This document shows positions 60,873 through 64,000 of a DNA stretch of 64,000 nucleotides, one piece after another. Source of the stretch: an uncultured Gammaproteobacteria bacterium (GTDB taxonomy: Bacteria; Pseudomonadota; Gammaproteobacteria; Magnimaribacterales; Magnimaribacteraceae); NCBI GenBank assembly GCA_913045055.1, contig CAJWPI010000002.1:17803-81802 (forward strand), in the 5' to 3' direction. The position numbers and the translations under genes are program-made. Within the stretch, counting starts at the first letter, position 1. Every line of letters starts with the position of its first letter. The notes under the pieces were generated by a model. That model worked only from the letters and a program-made list of their open reading frames with translations. It did no database searches and was not told the origin of the DNA.

Positions 60873-62642
60873 TTAGTCATCCTTATCTACAATTAAGCGT
60901 AATTCATTTAATTGTTCCAACGAAGTTTCTCCTGGGGCATTAGTCATCAAGCAAGAGGCCGTCTGTGTCTTAGGAAAAGCTATCACGTCTCTTATAGAAT
61001 CAGAATTCGTCATAAGCATTATTAGTCGATCTAGACCAATAGCTAATCCAGCATGAGGTGGACAGCCATGTTGTAATGCTGATAAAAGAAATCCAAACTT
61101 TTTCTCTGCCTCTACCGAATCAATTCCTAACACTTTTAAAACAGATAGCAGCATTTTATGGTCATGAATACGAACAGACCCCCCTCCTAATTCTATTCCA
61201 TTGAGGACGATATCATAGGCATCTGATAAACAAGTTAAGGGGTCCTTCTTAAGTTCTTCAATAGTGCATCTAGGAGCTGTAAAAGGATGATGTAACGGAG
61301 TTATTTCATTGTTTAAGTTAAGTTCAAACATTGGCCAATCTATAACCCAACAAGGTGACCAAGCCGAAGTTAATAAATTTAAATCTTTAGCTAACTTATC
61401 CCTCAAAGCAGATAATGAGTCATTAACAATTTTAGTTTGACCTGCTCCAAAGAAGATGATGTCTCCTGCCTTAGCGTTAAGTTTTTTTAACAGGTTATTT
61501 ATAAGTTCATCTTCCAAAAATTTAACTATTGGAGACTGAAGGCCCTCTTTTCCTTTCTTAGGGTCATCAACTTTTATATATGCAAGGCCTTTTGCCCCAA
61601 ATTTACCTACAAATTCAGTGTATTCATCTATTTTCTTTCGAGTAAATTCTTCACTGCCTGCAACAGATAAACAGGCTATTCTTGATTCTTTGGAATCTGC
61701 AGCTTCTCTAAAGACTTTAAATTCTGTATTCTTAAAAAGATCTTTTATTTCTAGAAGCTCTAAAGGATTTCTTAAATCAGGTTTGTCTGTGCCAAATCTT
61801 TCTATTGCATCAGAATATGTAAGAGTTAAGAAATTACCAAGTTCAACTTTCATCACTTCTTGAAAGATTCTGCTTATCAAGTTTGTTACAAGTTCTCTTA
61901 TATTCTCTGCAGTTACAAAAGAGCACTCTAAATCAATCTGAGTAAATTCAGGTTGTCTATCTGCTCGAAGATCTTCATCTCTAAAGCATCTAGCAAACTG
62001 ATAGTATTTCTCAAACCCTGAAGCCATTAAGGTTTGTTTAAATAATTGAGGAGATTGGGGTAAAGCAAAAAATGAGCCAGGGTAAGTTCTGCTAGGTACT
62101 AAGTAGTCTCTTGCACCTTCAGGGGTTGCTTTGGTTAATAGAGGGGTCTCTATTTCAACAAACTCATTTTTATCAAGAAAATTTCTAATAACCATGGAAG
62201 TCGAAGATCTAAGTCTAATATTCTTCTGCATTTCAGCCCTTCGTAAATCTAAAAATCTAAACTTTAAACGGGTATCTTCTCCTACAGAAGCATACTCATC
62301 TAATTGAAAAGGAGCAGGAATAGAATCATTTAAAATAAGAAGATCAGAACCTATTATTTCTACTTTCCCAGTCTCTAATTCTGGATTTATTGTTCCTGTT
62401 GGCCTTTCCCTCACCAAGCCTTTGGCATAAAGAACAAACTCATTTCTGCAAGATTCAGCTAGGGAAAAATTTTCTTTATTATCAGGATCAAAGACAACCT
62501 GTACTACACCAGATTCATCCCTAAGATCGAAAAAGATTACTCCTCCGTGATCTCTCCTTTTATTTACCCAACCTACTACTTCTACTTCTGTGCCAGCAAG
62601 CTTTGAATCTATTTTTCCACATTTATGGGTTCTATAAGACAT
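60873..62642 (-). CDS. aspS: Aspartyl-tRNA synthetase
   Basis: A 589-aa bacterial-type class IIb synthetase (E. coli 590). It has an N-terminal OB fold, motif 2 (FARCFRDEDLRADRQPEFTQ), the bacterial GAD insertion, and motif 3 (GLAIGLDRLIMLM). It charges tRNA-Asp. Begins 10 nt after the fmdB-like gene. Confidence 0.97.
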   Translation of the reverse strand: MSYRTHKCGKIDSKLAGTEVEVVGWVNKRRDHGGVIFFDLRDESGVVQVVFDPDNKENFSLAESCRNEFVLYAKGLVRERPTGTINPELETGKVEIIGSDLLILNDSIPAPFQLDEYASVGEDTRLKFRFLDLRRAEMQKNIRLRSSTSMVIRNFLDKNEFVEIETPLLTKATPEGARDYLVPSRTYPGSFFALPQSPQLFKQTLMASGFEKYYQFARCFRDEDLRADRQPEFTQIDLECSFVTAENIRELVTNLISRIFQEVMKVELGNFLTLTYSDAIERFGTDKPDLRNPLELLEIKDLFKNTEFKVFREAADSKESRIACLSVAGSEEFTRKKIDEYTEFVGKFGAKGLAYIKVDDPKKGKEGLQSPIVKFLEDELINNLLKKLNAKAGDIIFFGAGQTKIVNDSLSALRDKLAKDLNLLTSAWSPCWVIDWPMFELNLNNEITPLHHPFTAPRCTIEELKKDPLTCLSDAYDIVLNGIELGGGSVRIHDHKMLLSVLKVLGIDSVEAEKKFGFLLSALQHGCPPHAGLAIGLDRLIMLMTNSDSIRDVIAFPKTQTASCLMTNAPGETSLEQLNELRLIVDKDD

Positions 62643-62651
62643 AATTATTTC

Positions 62652-62960
62652 TTATCCTTCCTTAACTTTAGTTTTCTCTCTCTTTTCTTTTTTATTCTTA
62701 CTTGAATCTTTAGTGTTCTTTTTGTTGCTGTTGTTAGTTTTAACAGCTTCCTTTTTGCTATCTTCTTTTGCTATATTTTTTTTGTTACCGGTCTTAAAAT
62801 CTGTTTCATACCACCCAGATCCTTTTAATCTAAAAGAAGGAGCTGTAGGCAATTGAATAAGTTTTGGATTCTTCAGTTTAAACTTATCCAACTCAGATAT
62901 TTTCATTTGAAGTTCAAAGATCTCCTCAGATTTTCTATCTTTAAAAATATATGTGGGCAT
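62652..62960 (-). CDS. FmdB-like protein without zinc-ribbon cysteines
   Basis: A 102-aa protein. Residues 1-60 keep the FmdB frame (MPTYIFKDR at the start and RLKGSGWYETDFKTGNKK near residue 50), and an fmdB gene often precedes aspS. All CxxC cysteines of the zinc ribbon are gone; the protein has no Cys at all. The last 40 residues are Lys/Asn/Ser-rich and probably disordered. Function unknown. First gene of the long aspS-tol operon. Confidence 0.72.
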   Translation of the reverse strand: MPTYIFKDRKSEEIFELQMKISELDKFKLKNPKLIQLPTAPSFRLKGSGWYETDFKTGNKKNIAKEDSKKEAVKTNNSNKKNTKDSSKNKKEKREKTKVKEG

Positions 62961-62980
62961 AAATAGCTATTTTTTTTCAA

Positions 62981-62986
62981 ATTATA
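62981..62986 (-). promoter_or_regulatory. Candidate extended -10 promoter of the aspS-tol operon
   Basis: The minus strand reads TTGGTATAAT, that is TATAAT preceded by TGn, 21 nt before the fmdB-like ATG in the 97-bp divergent gap with proS. An extended -10 can act without a good -35, and none is seen. Gap otherwise AT-rich. Confidence 0.45.
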
Positions 62987-63057
62987 CCAATTTAAACCTT
63001 ATTAGCTCGTTAACTAAAAGATGAGGTGTTAATATTCATACTGATAAAGAAAATTTA

Positions 63058-64000
63058 ATGTTAGCAAGTAAACTACTTTTAGCTACTCAAAGAGAAAACC
63101 CTTCAGAAGCTGAAACTATAAGTCATCAATTGATGATAAGAGCAGGTCTAATTAGACAAGTAGCTTCAGGAATTTATAACTGGCTTCCTACTGGAAAACT
63201 TGTTCTAAACAAGGTAGAAGAGATTGTTAGAAAAAACATGGATAATTCAGGGGCACTAGAAATGCTTATGCCTATAGTCCAACCTGGAGAATTATGGAAA
63301 GAATCAGGAAGATGGGAACAATATGGAAAAGAACTTTTAATCTTCGAAGATAGACATGAAAGAGAATTTTGTTTAGGTCCTACTCATGAAGAAATTATCA
63401 CTAATCTTTGTAAATCTGAGATAAGAAGCCATAAACAATTACCTAAAACTTTTTATCAAATACAAACTCATTTTAGAGATGAGATAAGACCAAGATTCGG
63501 AGTAATGAGATCAAGAGAATTTATTATGAAGGATGCATATTCTTTTGATATTTCTCAGAAAGATATGGACTTAAGTTATGAGACCATGAGAAATGCTTAT
63601 ATAGATATATTTGATTCTTTAGGACTTGATTACAGGATTGTTAAAGCAGATAGCGGAGCTATTGGGGGTTCAGATTCTGAAGAGTTCCACGTTTTAGCTG
63701 AATCAGGAGAAGATCTTCTGGCTTTTAGTGATAAAAGTGATTATGCAATCAATGCAGAGCTTCTTGTTAATAGTCAAGATGACCAAAATCCAGATATTTT
63801 AGAAGGAAAACCTAGCCCTGATGGCAAAGGAAAATTGAAACTAAAAAGAGGTATAGAAGTAGGACACATCTTCAAATTAGGAACGAAATATTCTGAAAGT
63901 CTTAATTTAAAAATTCAAAATAACTCCACAGATATTTATCCAGAGATGGGTTGCTATGGAATAGGTATATCAAGAATTGTTGCAGCTGCAATAGAACAAA
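63058..64000 (+). CDS. proS: Prolyl-tRNA synthetase (5' part), lacking the INS editing domain
   Basis: This partial ORF is not in the track. I translated it from the ATG at 63058; it is open to the window end (314 codons). [28 protein letters not shown], the motif-2 area [14 protein letters not shown] and [13 protein letters not shown] identify ProRS. After [13 protein letters not shown] (about residue 236) the sequence passes within about 15 residues to [20 protein letters not shown]. In E. coli ProS the roughly 180-residue INS editing domain lies between these points. Motif 3 and the anticodon domain are outside or at the window edge. The enzyme charges tRNA-Pro, apparently without cis editing of Ala-tRNA-Pro. 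Confidence 0.93.
   Translation, partial: MLASKLLLATQRENPSEAETISHQLMIRAGLIRQVASGIYNWLPTGKLVLNKVEEIVRKNMDNSGALEMLMPIVQPGELWKESGRWEQYGKELLIFEDRHEREFCLGPTHEEIITNLCKSEIRSHKQLPKTFYQIQTHFRDEIRPRFGVMRSREFIMKDAYSFDISQKDMDLSYETMRNAYIDIFDSLGLDYRIVKADSGAIGGSDSEEFHVLAESGEDLLAFSDKSDYAINAELLVNSQDDQNPDILEGKPSPDGKGKLKLKRGIEVGHIFKLGTKYSESLNLKIQNNSTDIYPEMGCYGIGISRIVAAAIEQ

Noticed and set aside
1-64000. CRISPR arrays, insertion sequences or tandem repeats
   Set aside because: No regularly spaced repeats, transposase motifs or long duplicated segments were noticed on reading. A dot plot would be needed to exclude short ones.

Overview
The window is an AT-rich, very compact stretch of a gammaproteobacterial chromosome. 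Almost every base is coding. Neighbouring genes commonly touch or overlap by 1-29 nt, no gap exceeds about 180 bp, and I saw no rRNA, CRISPR array, complete mobile element or convincing rho-independent terminator. Conserved gammaproteobacterial gene orders (isc-ndk-rodZ-ispG-hisS-yfgM-bamB-der, dapA-bamC-purC beside bcp/perM/bepA, and aspS-yebC-ybgC-tolQRAB-pal-cpoB-tRNA-Lys) combined with many SDR, Rieske, P450, ThuA and DUF3604 genes suggest a streamlined marine heterotroph of the SAR86 type. That placement is inference from gene content; no marker tree was run.

Layout. 1-13.8 kb (minus strand): sdhD (partial), sdhC, an MFS transporter, an exported prolyl oligopeptidase, der, bamB, yfgM, hisS, ispG, a short rodZ, ndk, then the Fe-S operon iscR-iscS-iscU-iscA-fdx-iscX without hscBA. 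13.8-18.7 kb (plus): a three-gene 2-oxoacid:ferredoxin oxidoreductase module whose first gene is a GltD-like flavoprotein with two ferredoxin clusters and an integrase-type N-terminal domain. 18.7-24.8 kb: purC, bamC, dapA, bcp, perM, bepA and hinT. 24.8-52.6 kb: an accessory oxidative-catabolism region with four Rieske oxygenases, two P450s, six SDRs, a limonene-epoxide-hydrolase-like protein, an acyl-CoA dehydrogenase, an acetoin-dehydrogenase-like E1alpha/E1beta/E2 set, an aldehyde dehydrogenase, two ThuA-like proteins, several SnoaL/NTF2-fold proteins, a DUF3604 lipoprotein, and sugar isomerase/Gfo-Idh type genes. 52.6-54.6 kb: DUF3147, an unrecognised ORF and a luciferase-like monooxygenase. 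54.6-63 kb (minus): crcB, tRNA-Lys(UUU) and the fmdB-like/aspS/yebC/nuclease/ybgC/tolQRAB/pal/cpoB operon. 63.06-64 kb: the 5' part of proS.

How it works together. The core blocks supply outer-membrane assembly (BamB, BamC, BepA, Tol-Pal), Fe-S assembly, isoprenoid and lysine/peptidoglycan precursors, and translation. The Fe-S supply suits the many Fe-S and Rieske enzymes nearby. The 29-38 kb genes can be read as one route: P450 oxygenation, epoxide hydrolysis to a diol, oxidation to an alpha-hydroxyketone, then AcoABC-type cleavage to acyl-CoA plus aldehyde, followed by aldehyde dehydrogenase. This is a hypothesis, and the substrate is unknown.

Most notable oddities: a PD-(D/E)XK, phage-resolvase-like gene in the slot where ruvCAB normally sits between yebC and ybgC; the integrase-domain/GltD fusion; a ProS without its editing insertion; an IscR lacking the third cluster cysteine; and the possible acyloin-cleavage catabolic module.
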